Part shown: positions 1 to 7,605 of the stretch, one piece after another
Numbering within the stretch: the first letter of the stretch is position 1
How the letters are laid out: each line of letters begins with the position of its first letter
Assembly (NCBI GenBank): GCA_020849725.1
Contig: JADLAZ010000287.1
Span: forward strand, 1-17,249
DNA: 17,249 bases
Source: Chloroflexota bacterium
Lineage (GTDB): Bacteria; Chloroflexota; Chloroflexia; Thermomicrobiales; JADLAZ01
Direction: 5' to 3'
Translations under genes and position numbers: made by a program
The notes under the pieces: generated by a model
What the model was told of the DNA's origin: nothing
What the model saw: the letters and a program-made list of their open reading frames with translations, nothing else
Database searches by the model: none

Positions 1-471
1 CCCGCCGATCGGCACGCCGAGCGAGGTGAAGGCGAGCGCCTTGCCGCGCTGGCGCACGAACCACTTCGTCACTGGCACGCTGGTGACGATCGTCCCCGGC
101 CCGCTCATGCCGACCAGGCCCATCACGCCGAACAGGACGATCATCTGCCAGCTAGCCGTGATGAAGCCAAGGCCGACCAGCGCCACACCGGTGATGAGCG
201 CCGCCAGCGCCAGCAGCAACCGCGCGCCGATGCGGTCGAGCAGATTGCCCACGACCGGCGCCGTCGCCGCGCTGGCGACCAGGCGCGTCGACTGCGCCCA
301 CCCGAAGACGGCGCGGCCGATGCCCAACTCGTCGCCCATCGGCTTGATGAACAGGCCGAAGTTGAGCGAACCGAGCGCCATGCTCAGCGCGCCAGAGGCC
401 GCCATGACCGCGACGATGATCCAGCCGTAGAAGAGGCCAGTGCGGGCTGGTTGCGCTGGCGCCTGGGTCAC
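1..471 (-). CDS. MFS transporter, N-terminal part (cut by window edge)
   Basis: This is the N-terminal 157 residues of a major facilitator superfamily permease, a multi-pass inner-membrane carrier driven by an ion gradient; the substrate cannot be read from this part. The protein opens with a short polar tail, then FYGWIIVAVMAASGALSMALG (helix 1), a cytoplasmic-type loop with the MFS signature around GNLLDRIGARLLLALAAL, and a glycine-rich helix near GVMGLVGMSGPG. The FYGW...NFGLFIKPMGDELG pattern is typical of the oxalate/formate-antiporter-like and monocarboxylate branch. I chose GTG at 471 because a weak GCGGAG lies just upstream; an in-frame GTG at 486 is the alternative. It follows the propeller gene by about 28 nt on the same strand, so it is likely the last gene of that transcript. 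The gene runs off the window at position 1. Confidence 0.85.
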   Translation of the reverse strand, partial: MTQAPAQPARTGLFYGWIIVAVMAASGALSMALGSLNFGLFIKPMGDELGIGRAVFGWAQSTRLVASAATAPVVGNLLDRIGARLLLALAALITGVALVGLGFITASWQMIVLFGVMGLVGMSGPGTIVTSVPVTKWFVRQRGKALAFTSLGVPIGG

Positions 472-499
472 ACTGCTGCTCCGCACCGGTCGTGCCGCG

Positions 500-1543
500 T
501 CAAGGGACGATTCGGAGTGCCCACAGCGCCCGATCGCGCGGCGAGCGGTAGACGATGTGCCGGCCATCGGGCGCGACCAGCCAATCGTCAGCCTCGACGT
601 CGAAGTCGACCTGCTCGCGGCTGACCAGCACGCTGCGCCAGCCGGTGGCCAACTCGATGCGGTGGATCTCCTTGCCGCCGGGGGCCGGCGCCACAGCTAG
701 CAGTGCCTGACTGTCGGCCGCCCAGCGCGCGGCGCGGGTGTGTGGCAACCGCCGCCGCTCGCTGCCGTCGGGACGCACGACCCACAGGCCGTTGTCGTCG
801 GGGTTGGGCTGGAGCGTCGCCAGGTAGGCGATCCAGGCGCCGTCCGGCGACGGCTCGATGGCCGTCAGGTAGTTGGCGCTGACGATCTGCTGGGCCACGC
901 CGGTGAAGCCGTCGATCACCCACAGGCCGGGCGACGTGCCGTCCGGCTGCCAGCCGAAGGCGACCAGTCGCCGGCTGTCGGGCAGCCAGTGCAGGTAGTC
1001 GGGCCGCGCCAGGTCGTTCAGGCCACGCGGCCAGCTGCCGTCGACCGGCACGACGATGACGCGCGCGACGGCATCGCTTGTGCGCCCGCCGGCCTGGATC
1101 CAGGCGAAGTAGGCGACCTGGCTGCCGTCGGGTGAGGGCAGTGTCTCGACACCGCCGTTCGTGATCGTGCGGTCCACGCTGCCGTCGAAGCGCTCCAGGC
1201 GCGTCGTCTCACCCTCGGCGCTGACGATCAGCGCGTCATTGGCGCTGATGAAGCCGAAGCGCGGCCAGAGCGGGCTGAGACTGCCGGTTAGATCGACGGT
1301 CCAGGCGCCGGCCGGGCCGATCGGTGGCCGGCGATAGAAGGTGACGCGGCGGCTGTCGGCCGTCCAACGCGCGCCGGCGCAGCACTCAGCCGGCGTCAGC
1401 GGCCAGGTCGCCAGCGTGTCGACGGCCATGGCCTGCCGGGTTGGCGTGGGCCAGGGACCCGCAACCGCGGCGCTGAGCGCAATCAGCGGCGCCAGCAGCA
1501 GCAGCAAGCCCAGCAACGCGGCGACCAGACGGCGGCGGCTCAT
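500..1543 (-). CDS. Secreted or membrane-anchored TolB/WD40-like beta-propeller protein
   Basis: A 347-residue protein with one N-terminal hydrophobic segment (residues 5-29, after MSRRR) acting as signal peptide or anchor, followed by a TolB/PD40-type beta propeller. Repeated blade motifs are visible: ARWTADSRRVTFYR (58-71), LPSPDGSQVAYFAW (135-148), LHWLPDSRRLVAFGW (184-198), EPSPDGAWIAYLAT (230-243), ARWAADSQALLAVAP (272-286) and WLVAPDGRHIVYRS (321-334), consistent with about six blades. Such propellers usually bind proteins or peptides outside the membrane; no catalytic site is visible. The reading frame continues upstream to 1849, but that part is the antisense-free overlap with the peptidase gene and looks non-coding. 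The ATG at 1543 overlaps the peptidase stop as ATGA, which points to translational coupling. The exact role is unknown; a link with the peptidase in cell-envelope work is inferred from position only. Confidence 0.8.
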   Translation of the reverse strand: MSRRRLVAALLGLLLLLAPLIALSAAVAGPWPTPTRQAMAVDTLATWPLTPAECCAGARWTADSRRVTFYRRPPIGPAGAWTVDLTGSLSPLWPRFGFISANDALIVSAEGETTRLERFDGSVDRTITNGGVETLPSPDGSQVAYFAWIQAGGRTSDAVARVIVVPVDGSWPRGLNDLARPDYLHWLPDSRRLVAFGWQPDGTSPGLWVIDGFTGVAQQIVSANYLTAIEPSPDGAWIAYLATLQPNPDDNGLWVVRPDGSERRRLPHTRAARWAADSQALLAVAPAPGGKEIHRIELATGWRSVLVSREQVDFDVEADDWLVAPDGRHIVYRSPRDRALWALRIVP

Positions 1544-2289
1544 GGCGGCCACGTCCGGCTGCCGCGCAGGAAGACCGGGCCGCCAAAGACCACATCGGGC
1601 TGGTCGTAGATCGTCTGCCAGCGCAGCGGCTGATCGAGATCGACGGTGAAGACGGTGCCCTGGTCGCGGATGCCGAGCGTAGCGTCGCCCCACTCGGCCT
1701 CGACCAGGTGGATCGGATTGGTCGTGCGGCGCATGTCGTCGTAGCGAATCTCCAGGTGCAGGTGCGGCGCGCGGTCGCACGAGGGCGCGTCGGAGTCGCC
1801 GGTGCGGGCGATGGGGGTGCCGGCGCTGACGGACTGGCCGACCTGCCACGGCGCCCGCTCGACCAGGTGCCCGTAGAGCGAGGAGTAGCCGTTGGCGTGG
1901 CGAATGACCAGGTTGTGTGGCGCCGAGCCGTAGGGGCCATCGACGGCAGCGATGACGCCGTCGCCGATGGCGACAACCTCAGTGCCGCAGGCAGTGGCCA
2001 GATCAACGCCGAAATGAACGCCCTGGCCGGCGCTGTACCAGACCGGCCAGTTGCGCGCGGCGTAGATGGTTGCGCCGTACCACTGCGAGACGAACCAGGT
2101 GCCCGGTCCGGGCGGCGTGGCGAAGGGCGGCCGGAACGGCTTGCCCTCCGCTCGCGCCGGGGCGGCGAGCGGCGCCGCCAGCAACAGGCCGAGCAGGAGC
2201 ACCGCGACCGGCAGCCACCGCGTCCGGCCCTCGACAGCCGACAGTGGTGTGATTCGCACCCAACGCTCACGCGGCGGCAATGACGGCAT
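1540..2289 (-). CDS. M23 (LytM-type) zinc metallopeptidase, exported
   Basis: A 249-residue exported peptidase of the M23/LytM family, which cleaves peptide cross-links of peptidoglycan or, in some members, only binds it. A hydrophobic segment at residues 25-44 ending in APARA suggests a signal peptide with a cationic N-region. The catalytic domain spans about 88-195 and holds the Zn ligands expected for the family: His92 and Asp96 (VHFGVD) and His178 in HLHLE, with His141 (LYGH) and His176 as catalytic partners. All key residues are present, so it should be active. GGAGGA (2298-2293) sits a few bases before the ATG at 2289 and supports this start. The 3' end overlaps the propeller gene by ATGA. 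A C-terminal tail of about 50 residues after the domain is unassigned. A role in cell-wall remodelling is inferred. Confidence 0.92.
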   Translation of the reverse strand: MPSLPPRERWVRITPLSAVEGRTRWLPVAVLLLGLLLAAPLAAPARAEGKPFRPPFATPPGPGTWFVSQWYGATIYAARNWPVWYSAGQGVHFGVDLATACGTEVVAIGDGVIAAVDGPYGSAPHNLVIRHANGYSSLYGHLVERAPWQVGQSVSAGTPIARTGDSDAPSCDRAPHLHLEIRYDDMRRTTNPIHLVEAEWGDATLGIRDQGTVFTVDLDQPLRWQTIYDQPDVVFGGPVFLRGSRTWPP

Positions 2290-2522
2290 GGCTCCTCCGC
2301 TCCGGAGTATGCGCCAGGCCCGCGCCGCGCGGCAAGGCCAGTCGCCAGAAGCCTGACGCGCGCTACCACCAATGGCATGCTTCCCAAGAACGGACGTAGA
2401 CGACGGGGTGCCGTGATGCCTGATGCCGCGTCCGGCACCTTCGCGGACAGGCGCTGACGACGGCGGAGGCCATCGCCCTGGCGCGCGCCACGATCGAGGC
2501 TCCCATGCCGCCAGTCTGACGA

Positions 2523-3308
2523 TCAGGCCGGGCGCGCCGCCTGCCAGGTGGCGATGCGGTCGGCCACCCAGGCGGCATCGTCGTCCGTCAGTGGCGGCGC
2601 GGGTGGTGGCTGGCTGTAGTCCAGTCCCACATCATAGCTATAGCGCTCGTAGATCGTCGTCACGGCCGCCTGCAGATCCAGCGGCACATCCGGCAGATCG
2701 TCGACCAGCGGCACGGCCACTGTCGGCAAGCGATCACGCAGGTCAGTAAACCAGGCTTCCAGTTGGTCACCACCGCCGGCACGGTGCAGCAACGCGTAGT
2801 AGGCACTCTCGCCCTGGACTTCTACCGGCCGCGCCCCAGCCCGCAGCAGGTCGATCTCCAGCCAGTGGGCCGCCGACTGCATCACCTGCTCGCGCTTCGC
2901 CAGGAAGTCATCGCGCCCGGCTGAGCCAGCGGCCTTGTTGACGGGCGAGAGAACCTCGATCGTCGCCACGACGCGCCGGGCGCGCATATCACGCACAACC
3001 AACCGGCGAGCGCGCAGCTCGATTGGCCTCGGTCGCTCCAACAAGCGCGGCTGGCTGATCGGCCCGGCGTCATGACGACCAGCCGGCACCAGCGCCGCCT
3101 CCGCTATGATGACATCCGGGCGGATCAGACGCCGACCAGGGTCATCGGGACCAAGGACATAGACGCTGTCCTCGGTATCGACGAAGAAGCGCGGCCTGAC
3201 CTGCCGTGCAAGCATCTCGCCAAGAATAGCAATCAGGCGGGTATGGACGCCGCCCCACAGGTCGGGCGCTTCCAGGTACGGGTCCATGCCGGAAAAAGGC
3301 GAGGCCAT
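2523..3308 (-). CDS. DUF4058 family protein, downstream copy
   Basis: A 261-residue protein of the DUF4058 family, recognised by the opening SPFxGMDPYLEAPxLW, the RPDVII block (residues 63-68), ATIEVLSPVNK (115-125), GRDDFLAKRE (131-140) and HWLEIDLLRAG (148-158). The function is unknown. The order RPD - IEVLSP - K - WLEID resembles Uma2-type PD-(D/E)XK nuclease folds (Asp65, Glu118, Lys138 as possible active residues); this is my inference. There is no signal peptide or membrane segment, so it is probably cytoplasmic. It starts 22 nt after the stop of a second DUF4058 gene of exactly the same length, with GGAG about 7 nt before the ATG, so the two are probably co-transcribed. Hand alignment gives about 58 differences in 261 positions without gaps, which points to tandem duplication. 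Confidence 0.88.
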   Translation of the reverse strand: MASPFSGMDPYLEAPDLWGGVHTRLIAILGEMLARQVRPRFFVDTEDSVYVLGPDDPGRRLIRPDVIIAEAALVPAGRHDAGPISQPRLLERPRPIELRARRLVVRDMRARRVVATIEVLSPVNKAAGSAGRDDFLAKREQVMQSAAHWLEIDLLRAGARPVEVQGESAYYALLHRAGGGDQLEAWFTDLRDRLPTVAVPLVDDLPDVPLDLQAAVTTIYERYSYDVGLDYSQPPPAPPLTDDDAAWVADRIATWQAARPA

Positions 3309-3330
3309 GACTGGCTCCAGGCAAGGGCGA

Positions 3331-4116
3331 TCAGGTCGTACGCGCCGCCCGCCAACCGGCGATGCGGTCGGCGGCCCAGGCGGCGTCCTCGGTCGTCAGC
3401 GGCGGCGCGGGCGGTGGCTGGGTGTAGTCGAGGACGACGTCATACGCGGCGCGCTCATAGATCGTCGTCGCGGCTGCCTGCAGATCGAGCGGCACGTCCA
3501 GCAGATCATCGACGAGCGGTACGGCCACCGTCGGCAGCGGGTCGCGCACCCCGGCGAACCAGGCCTCAAGCTGGTCCTCCGCACCGGCCCGGTGCAGCAG
3601 GGCGTAGTACGCGCTCATGCCTGCCACTTCCGGCGGCCGCGCCCCGGCGCGTAGCAGGTCGATCTCCAGCCAGTGGACCGGTGATTGCATCACACGCTCG
3701 CGCTTGCCGAGGAAGTCGTCGCGCCCCGTCGAACCGGGAACCTTGTTGACTGGCGACAGGACCTCGATGGTCGCCACCACCCGTCGTGCCTGCCGATCGC
3801 GCACCACGAGGTGACGGGCGCGCACCTCAACCGGTCGGGGCCGCTCCAACAGACGTGGCTGGCTGATGCGACTTGGCTCATGTCGCCCGACCGGCACCAG
3901 TGCTTCCTCGGTGATGACGATGTCCGGCCGGATCAGCCGCCGCCCCGGGTCATCGGGCGAGAGTACGTAGACGCTCTCCTCGATATCGACAAAGAAGCGC
4001 GGCGCAATCTGCGGAGCAAGCAAATCGCCCAGGACTGTGACCAGGCGCGTATGCACGCCGGCCCAGCGCTCGGGCGCTTCCAGGTAGGGGTCCATGCCGG
4101 GAAAAGGCGAGGCCAT
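3331..4116 (-). CDS. DUF4058 family protein, upstream copy
   Basis: The upstream member of the DUF4058 pair, also 261 residues and collinear with its neighbour throughout. The conserved blocks are intact: PFPGMDPYLEAPERW at the N-terminus, RPDIVI, ATIEVLSPVNK, GRDDFLGKRE and HWLEIDLLRAG. The candidate acidic and lysine residues of the possible nuclease-like core are kept in both copies, while surface positions such as 77-82 and 178-190 vary, so both copies seem to be under selection rather than one decaying. AGGAGG lies 6-7 nt before the ATG at 4116 and fixes the start. It leads a two-gene transcript; a weak TAGACT at 4156-4151 could be its -10 box, but no good -35 accompanies it. Function unknown. 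Confidence 0.88.
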   Translation of the reverse strand: MASPFPGMDPYLEAPERWAGVHTRLVTVLGDLLAPQIAPRFFVDIEESVYVLSPDDPGRRLIRPDIVITEEALVPVGRHEPSRISQPRLLERPRPVEVRARHLVVRDRQARRVVATIEVLSPVNKVPGSTGRDDFLGKRERVMQSPVHWLEIDLLRAGARPPEVAGMSAYYALLHRAGAEDQLEAWFAGVRDPLPTVAVPLVDDLLDVPLDLQAAATTIYERAAYDVVLDYTQPPPAPPLTTEDAAWAADRIAGWRAARTT

Positions 4117-4268
4117 CGCCGCCTCCTGCCGCCGGTGTCGCTCTGGGCAGAGTCTACCACGGTCGCCATCTGGGACTACCGCGACCCGGGCCGGCAGTCT
4201 GTCAGTGCCCAGTCACGGCGCGGCTGGCGGCCACGACGGCGTGGCCCGGGCGTTCGCCGGGCTGACGT

Positions 4269-4304
4269 GTGGACGGGGTGGACGGGGTGGACGGGATGGA
4301 CAGG
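4269..4304. repeat. 9-bp minisatellite, four units
   Basis: Three exact copies of GTGGACGGG stand in tandem at 4269-4295, followed by a diverged fourth copy ATGGACAGG (4296-4304). The purine-rich, slippage-prone repeat lies in non-coding DNA between divergent genes. No function is evident. Confidence 0.85.
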
Positions 4305-4394
4305 GTAGGTGGGCCACCGTGCAGCGAGGCCATCATCGCCAGGCCGCTGCTCGTGGCCGCTGGCGGGGCGCAGTCGACGCCAGCTCCGCGCCGG

Positions 4395-4470
4395 CCCCGT
4401 TGGCTTCGGCTCCGCTCAGCCAGCGATCTGGTCCCCGTTGGCTTCGGCTCCGCTCAGCCAACGAACCGGT
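4395..4470. repeat. Duplicated 38-bp unit containing a palindrome
   Basis: Two tandem copies of a 38-bp unit occupy 4395-4432 and 4433-4470. The first 28 bases (CCCCGTTGGCTTCGGCTCCG and the next eight) are identical; the last ten agree at 7 positions. Each copy can fold by pairing CGTTGGCT with AGCCAACG around a 12-nt loop: perfect over 8 bp in the second copy (4436-4463), one G-U pair in the first. It could be an interspersed palindromic repeat of the genome or a small protein-binding site; two copies with a 10-nt spacing do not make a CRISPR array. Confidence 0.75.
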
Positions 4471-4519
4471 TGCCCCCTGCGGCCCGCTATCCCCGCGCCG
4501 GCGCGGTCTGAGCGGCGCG

Positions 4520-4525
4520 TATAAT
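4520..4525 (+). promoter_or_regulatory. Candidate -10 box for gpmI
   Basis: A perfect TATAAT stands in very GC-rich DNA, 47 nt before the gpmI start, so transcription would begin near 4532 with a leader of about 40 nt. No recognisable TTGACA lies at the right distance (4497-4502 reads GCCGGC), so the box is supported by its sequence and position only. Confidence 0.5.
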
Positions 4526-4572
4526 GGCCGGGGCCGCGCGGCCCGGGCGGGGCGACGGCGCAGGAGGGCAGG

Positions 4573-6126
4573 ATGGCGACACCGCGGCCGGTCGTCTTAA
4601 TCGTCATGGACGGCTGGGGGCTGGGGCCGGACTACGCGTGGAACGCCGTGCTGCACGCCGACACACCGGTCTTCGATCGGCTGTGGGCCGGCTGGCCGCA
4701 CACCCAGCTGATCGCCTCGGGTGAGGCTGTCGGGCTGCCGGCCGGGCAGATGGGCAACTCCGAGGTCGGCCACCTCAACCTCGGCGCCGGCTTCATCGTC
4801 TACCAGTGGATCACTTTCCTGGACAAGGAGATCGCCGAGGGGCGCTTCTTCGCGAACGCGGCGTTGCTGGGGGCGATGGCGGCGGCGAAGCGGCCTGGCG
4901 CGCGGCTGCACCTGCTCGGCCTCATCGGCAGCGGTGGCGTCCACGCCAGCGGCGCGCACCTGGCGGCGCTGCTGCGGCTGGCGCGCGACCAGGCCGTGCC
5001 GGACGTCGCCATCCACGCCTTCCTCGACGGCCGCGACACGCCGCCGCAGAGCGCGCTCGGCTTCCTGCAGGAGCTGGAGGCGACGGCGGCACAGGTCGGG
5101 ACCGGGCGCGTAGCGACCGTCTCCGGCCGCTACTACGCCATGGACCGCGACCGGCGCTGGGAGCGCGTCCAGAAGGCGTACGACGCGCTGGTGCTGGGCG
5201 AGGGGCCGCGCTTCGCCAGCGCCACGGCGGCGATCGAAGCCAGCTACGCCGCTGGCGTCACCGACGAGTTCATGCTGCCGGCCATCATCGCCGCCGACGG
5301 CCGGCCGGCGACGACGATCGCTGACGGCGACACGGTCATCTTCTTCAACTTCCGCGCCGACCGCGCCCGCGAGCTCAGCCAGGCGCTGCTGCTGCCCGAC
5401 TTCGCCGGCTTTGCCCGCCGCCGCGTGCCGACCGACCTGCACTACGTGACGCTGACGCGCTACGAAGAGGACCTGCCGGTGACGGCCGCCGCCTACCCGC
5501 CAATCGAGGTGCGCGAGCCGCTGGCGGCGGTCGTGGCGGCTCATGGGCGACGGCAGTTCCACACCGCCGAGACGGAGAAGTACCCGCATGTCACCTACTT
5601 CTTCAACGGCGGGCGCGAGGAGCCCTTCCCCGGCGAAGAGCGGCTGCTGGCGCCCTCGCCGAAGGTCGCGACCTACGATCTCCAGCCGGAGATGAGCGCC
5701 CTGGAAGTAACCGACCGGCTGGTCGAGCGCATCGCGAGCGGCGTCGACGACTTCATCATCGTCAACTTCGCCAACGGCGACATGGTCGGCCACACCGGCG
5801 TCTTCGCGGCGGCGGTGCGGGCGGTCGAGACGGTCGATGCCTGCGTCGGACGGGTGGTCGCGGCGACGCTGGCGCGCGGCGGAGCGCTGCTGATCACCGC
5901 CGACCACGGTAACGCCGACGAGATGGTCGACCGCGTGACGGGCGCGCCGCACACTGCCCACACGACCAACCCGGTGCCGCTGATCCTGGTCGGGGAGGGC
6001 TTGCAGCAGGCGTGCCTGCGCGACGGTGGCGTGCTGGCCGACATCGCGCCGACGCTGCTGGACCTGATGGGCCTGCCCACGGCGGCGGCGATGGACCACG
6101 CCAGCCTGCTGCGGCGCGATGGCTGA
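4573..6126 (+). CDS. gpmI: 2,3-bisphosphoglycerate-independent phosphoglycerate mutase
   Basis: Interconverts 3-phosphoglycerate and 2-phosphoglycerate in glycolysis and gluconeogenesis, in the cytoplasm, using two Mn ions and a phosphoserine intermediate rather than bisphosphoglycerate. The length, 517 residues, is normal for the family. Visible signatures are the metal-binding Asp13 (VMDGWG), the nucleophile Ser63 in [17 protein letters not shown] with His124, FLDGRDTPP (150-158), NFRADRARE (259-267), [12 protein letters not shown] with Asp403 and His407, TADHGNAD with Asp444 and His445, and His463. All catalytic elements are present. AGGAGG (4562-4567) precedes the ATG by 5 nt, and a TATAAT box lies further upstream. 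The last 8 nt overlap the start of the glycosyltransferase gene, so the two are likely one transcript. Identification is secure. Confidence 0.97.
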   Translation: MATPRPVVLIVMDGWGLGPDYAWNAVLHADTPVFDRLWAGWPHTQLIASGEAVGLPAGQMGNSEVGHLNLGAGFIVYQWITFLDKEIAEGRFFANAALLGAMAAAKRPGARLHLLGLIGSGGVHASGAHLAALLRLARDQAVPDVAIHAFLDGRDTPPQSALGFLQELEATAAQVGTGRVATVSGRYYAMDRDRRWERVQKAYDALVLGEGPRFASATAAIEASYAAGVTDEFMLPAIIAADGRPATTIADGDTVIFFNFRADRARELSQALLLPDFAGFARRRVPTDLHYVTLTRYEEDLPVTAAAYPPIEVREPLAAVVAAHGRRQFHTAETEKYPHVTYFFNGGREEPFPGEERLLAPSPKVATYDLQPEMSALEVTDRLVERIASGVDDFIIVNFANGDMVGHTGVFAAAVRAVETVDACVGRVVAATLARGGALLITADHGNADEMVDRVTGAPHTAHTTNPVPLILVGEGLQQACLRDGGVLADIAPTLLDLMGLPTAAAMDHASLLRRDG

Positions 6127-7309
6127 GCCGTCGGTCGGCAGTCGACCGCTCCGCATCGGCCTGAACGCGCACCTGCAGTCGCGCGAGGCCGGCTACCGCC
6201 AGGCCGGTGTCAGCCGCTACATCGCCGAGTTGGTGCGCCACCTGGCCGCCGAGCCTGGACCGCACGCGTACACGCTGTTCACGCCGCCGCACGGGACCGG
6301 CGAACTGGCGCTGCCGGCCAGGGTGCGGGTCGCGGCCAGCCGCCTGCCGACGCAGCGACCACCGGTCCGCATCGTCTGGGAGCAGGCGCTCGGGCCGGTG
6401 GCGGCGGCGCGGCGGCGGCTGGATGTCTTCCACAGCCCGGTCAATGTCGCGCCGCTGACGCTGCCGTGCCGGTCGGTGATCACGATCCACGATCTCGCCT
6501 TCCTGGCCTACCCGGAGCGTTTCCGGGCCGGCCGACGGCGCTACCTGGCGCTGCTGACGCGGCTGAGCGCCCGCCGCGCGACGCGCGTCATCGCCGTGTC
6601 CCAGTTCACGGCCGACGAGGTCGTGGCGCGGCTGGGCGTCCCGCCAGGTCGCGTCGTCGTCGTGCCGAACGGGGTGGGGGAGGAGTACCAGTCCGAGCCG
6701 GACCCGCGCCGGCTGAGCGAGTTTCGCCGTTCGAACGATGTGTCCGACCAGTACGTGCTCTTTCTCGGCACGATCGAGCCACGCAAGAACGTGCCCGGCT
6801 TGATCGAGGCGTTCGCTCAGGTCGCCGCCGAGTTCCCGGCAATCGATCTCGTCATCGCCGGCGGCCGCGGCTGGCTGGCCGATGACGTGTACGCGCTGCC
6901 GGCGCGGCTGGACCTGGCGCGGCGGGTGCGCTTCACCGGCTACGTGCCGGCCGCCGATCTGCCGCGCTGGTACCAGGCGGCGACGGTTGCCGTCTACCCC
7001 TCGCTCTACGAGGGCTTCGGCTTCCCACCGCTCGAGGCGATGGCCTGTGGCACGCCGGTGATCACGTCCGACCGGGCCGCCATGCCGGAGGTCGTCGGCG
7101 ATGCCGGAGTGCTGGTCGACCCGACCGACGTGGCGGCACTGGCGGCGGCGCTGCGGGCGCTCCTGCGCGACCCCGACCGGCGCGTCCACCTCAGCACCGC
7201 CGGCCGGGCACGGGCGGCCACCTTCACCTGGGCGCGCGCGGCGCGCGCGACGCGGGCCGTCTACGAGGCCGCCTCCGGCTCGGTGACGGGCTGTCGGACA
7301 GCAGGATAG
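6119..7309 (+). CDS. GT4-type glycosyltransferase (GT-B fold)
   Basis: A 396-residue retaining glycosyltransferase of family GT4, which transfers a sugar from a nucleotide-sugar donor. The N-terminal acceptor domain begins at LRIGLNAH (11-18) and carries the glycine loop near [21 protein letters not shown] (122-128) and [10 protein letters not shown] (159-168) are typical. The donor domain starts with [12 protein letters not shown] (213-224) and includes AGGRGW, FTGYVP and the EX7E motif Glu298...Glu306 (EGFGFPPLE), then [15 protein letters not shown]. Mannose, glucose or rhamnose transfer to a polysaccharide or glycolipid is plausible, but the donor cannot be told from sequence. The ATG lies inside the gpmI stop region (8-nt overlap). 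The final dozen residues are read antisense to the 3' end of the HEPN gene, beyond the usual end of the family fold. Confidence 0.93.
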   Translation: MAEPSVGSRPLRIGLNAHLQSREAGYRQAGVSRYIAELVRHLAAEPGPHAYTLFTPPHGTGELALPARVRVAASRLPTQRPPVRIVWEQALGPVAAARRRLDVFHSPVNVAPLTLPCRSVITIHDLAFLAYPERFRAGRRRYLALLTRLSARRATRVIAVSQFTADEVVARLGVPPGRVVVVPNGVGEEYQSEPDPRRLSEFRRSNDVSDQYVLFLGTIEPRKNVPGLIEAFAQVAAEFPAIDLVIAGGRGWLADDVYALPARLDLARRVRFTGYVPAADLPRWYQAATVAVYPSLYEGFGFPPLEAMACGTPVITSDRAAMPEVVGDAGVLVDPTDVAALAAALRALLRDPDRRVHLSTAGRARAATFTWARAARATRAVYEAASGSVTGCRTAG

Positions 7310-7605
7310 CGAATCTGCACGGCATACTCAGTCAAGACGTACGCGTCATCGACCTCCATCGGCAGCTTCAGGCCCGTCGCTATGAGCAGGTCCAGCAGCG
7401 TCTCCAGCACATGCGTTCGCGGCATAGCGAGGCCGCGGCCGAGCAACAACGCGTTCAGCGCCTTCTCCGCGCACTGCTGGGCATGAAAGCAGGCATCTTC
7501 AGGCAGGACGCCTGCCACGCCGAGGACGGTGCGGGCGACCTGGAGATCAGACCGCGCCCGCTCAAGCCACGCCGCAGGTGAGTCAGGCGGCGGCCGGACG
7601 CTCAT
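7261..7605 (-). CDS. HEPN domain protein (PF05168-like), partner of the adjacent nucleotidyltransferase
   Basis: A 114-residue all-helical HEPN domain protein. The family pattern is clear: WLERARSDLQVAR (13-25), CFHAQQCAEKALNALLL (39-55), MPRTHVLETLLDLL (61-74) and a terminal helix reaching AVQIRYP (95-101). Such proteins pair with minimal nucleotidyltransferases as two-gene modules; some act as toxins, others as nucleotide-binding subunits (HI0074 type). No R-x(4-6)-H RNase motif of the active HEPN toxins can be found here, so an RNase role is doubtful. The start at 7605 overlaps the nucleotidyltransferase gene by 23 nt; GGGTGA lies upstream as a ribosome site. The 3' end overlaps the convergent glycosyltransferase gene by 49 nt. 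Confidence 0.88.
   Translation of the reverse strand: MSVRPPPDSPAAWLERARSDLQVARTVLGVAGVLPEDACFHAQQCAEKALNALLLGRGLAMPRTHVLETLLDLLIATGLKLPMEVDDAYVLTEYAVQIRYPAVRQPVTEPEAAS

Larger units (their letters stand above)
4117..4572. other. 456-nt intergenic region between divergent DUF4058 and gpmI genes
   Basis: No convincing gene is present. The region separates the minus-strand DUF4058 pair from plus-strand gpmI and should carry both promoters. It holds a short 9-bp tandem repeat, a duplicated 38-bp unit with a palindrome, and a TATAAT box near its right end, each listed separately. Open frames across it are arginine- and glycine-rich and change character at the repeats, as expected for non-coding GC-rich DNA. 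Confidence 0.6.

Noticed and set aside
1544..1849. Longer start for the propeller protein
   Set aside because: The extension lies inside the peptidase gene, is arginine- and proline-rich, and would bury the signal peptide.
2290..2522. A protein-like stretch on the plus strand, ALTTAEAIALARATIEAP, ending at a TGA near 2520
   Set aside because: The frame is only about 30 codons after an upstream stop and has no start or ribosome site. It could be a gene remnant, but there is too little to call.
4395..4470. CRISPR array
   Set aside because: Only two 28-bp repeats with a 10-nt gap, and the gap itself is similar to the sequence after the second copy; no cas genes are nearby.
4597..6156. A 519-codon open frame on the minus strand opposite gpmI
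   Set aside because: It is antisense to a textbook gpmI with all catalytic motifs. Its product is rich in Arg, Val, Asp and Gln with no domain, as usual for antisense frames in GC-rich genes.
5894..7189. A 431-codon minus-strand frame opposite the glycosyltransferase
   Set aside because: Same reason: the plus strand encodes a clear GT4 enzyme, and the antisense product is low-complexity.
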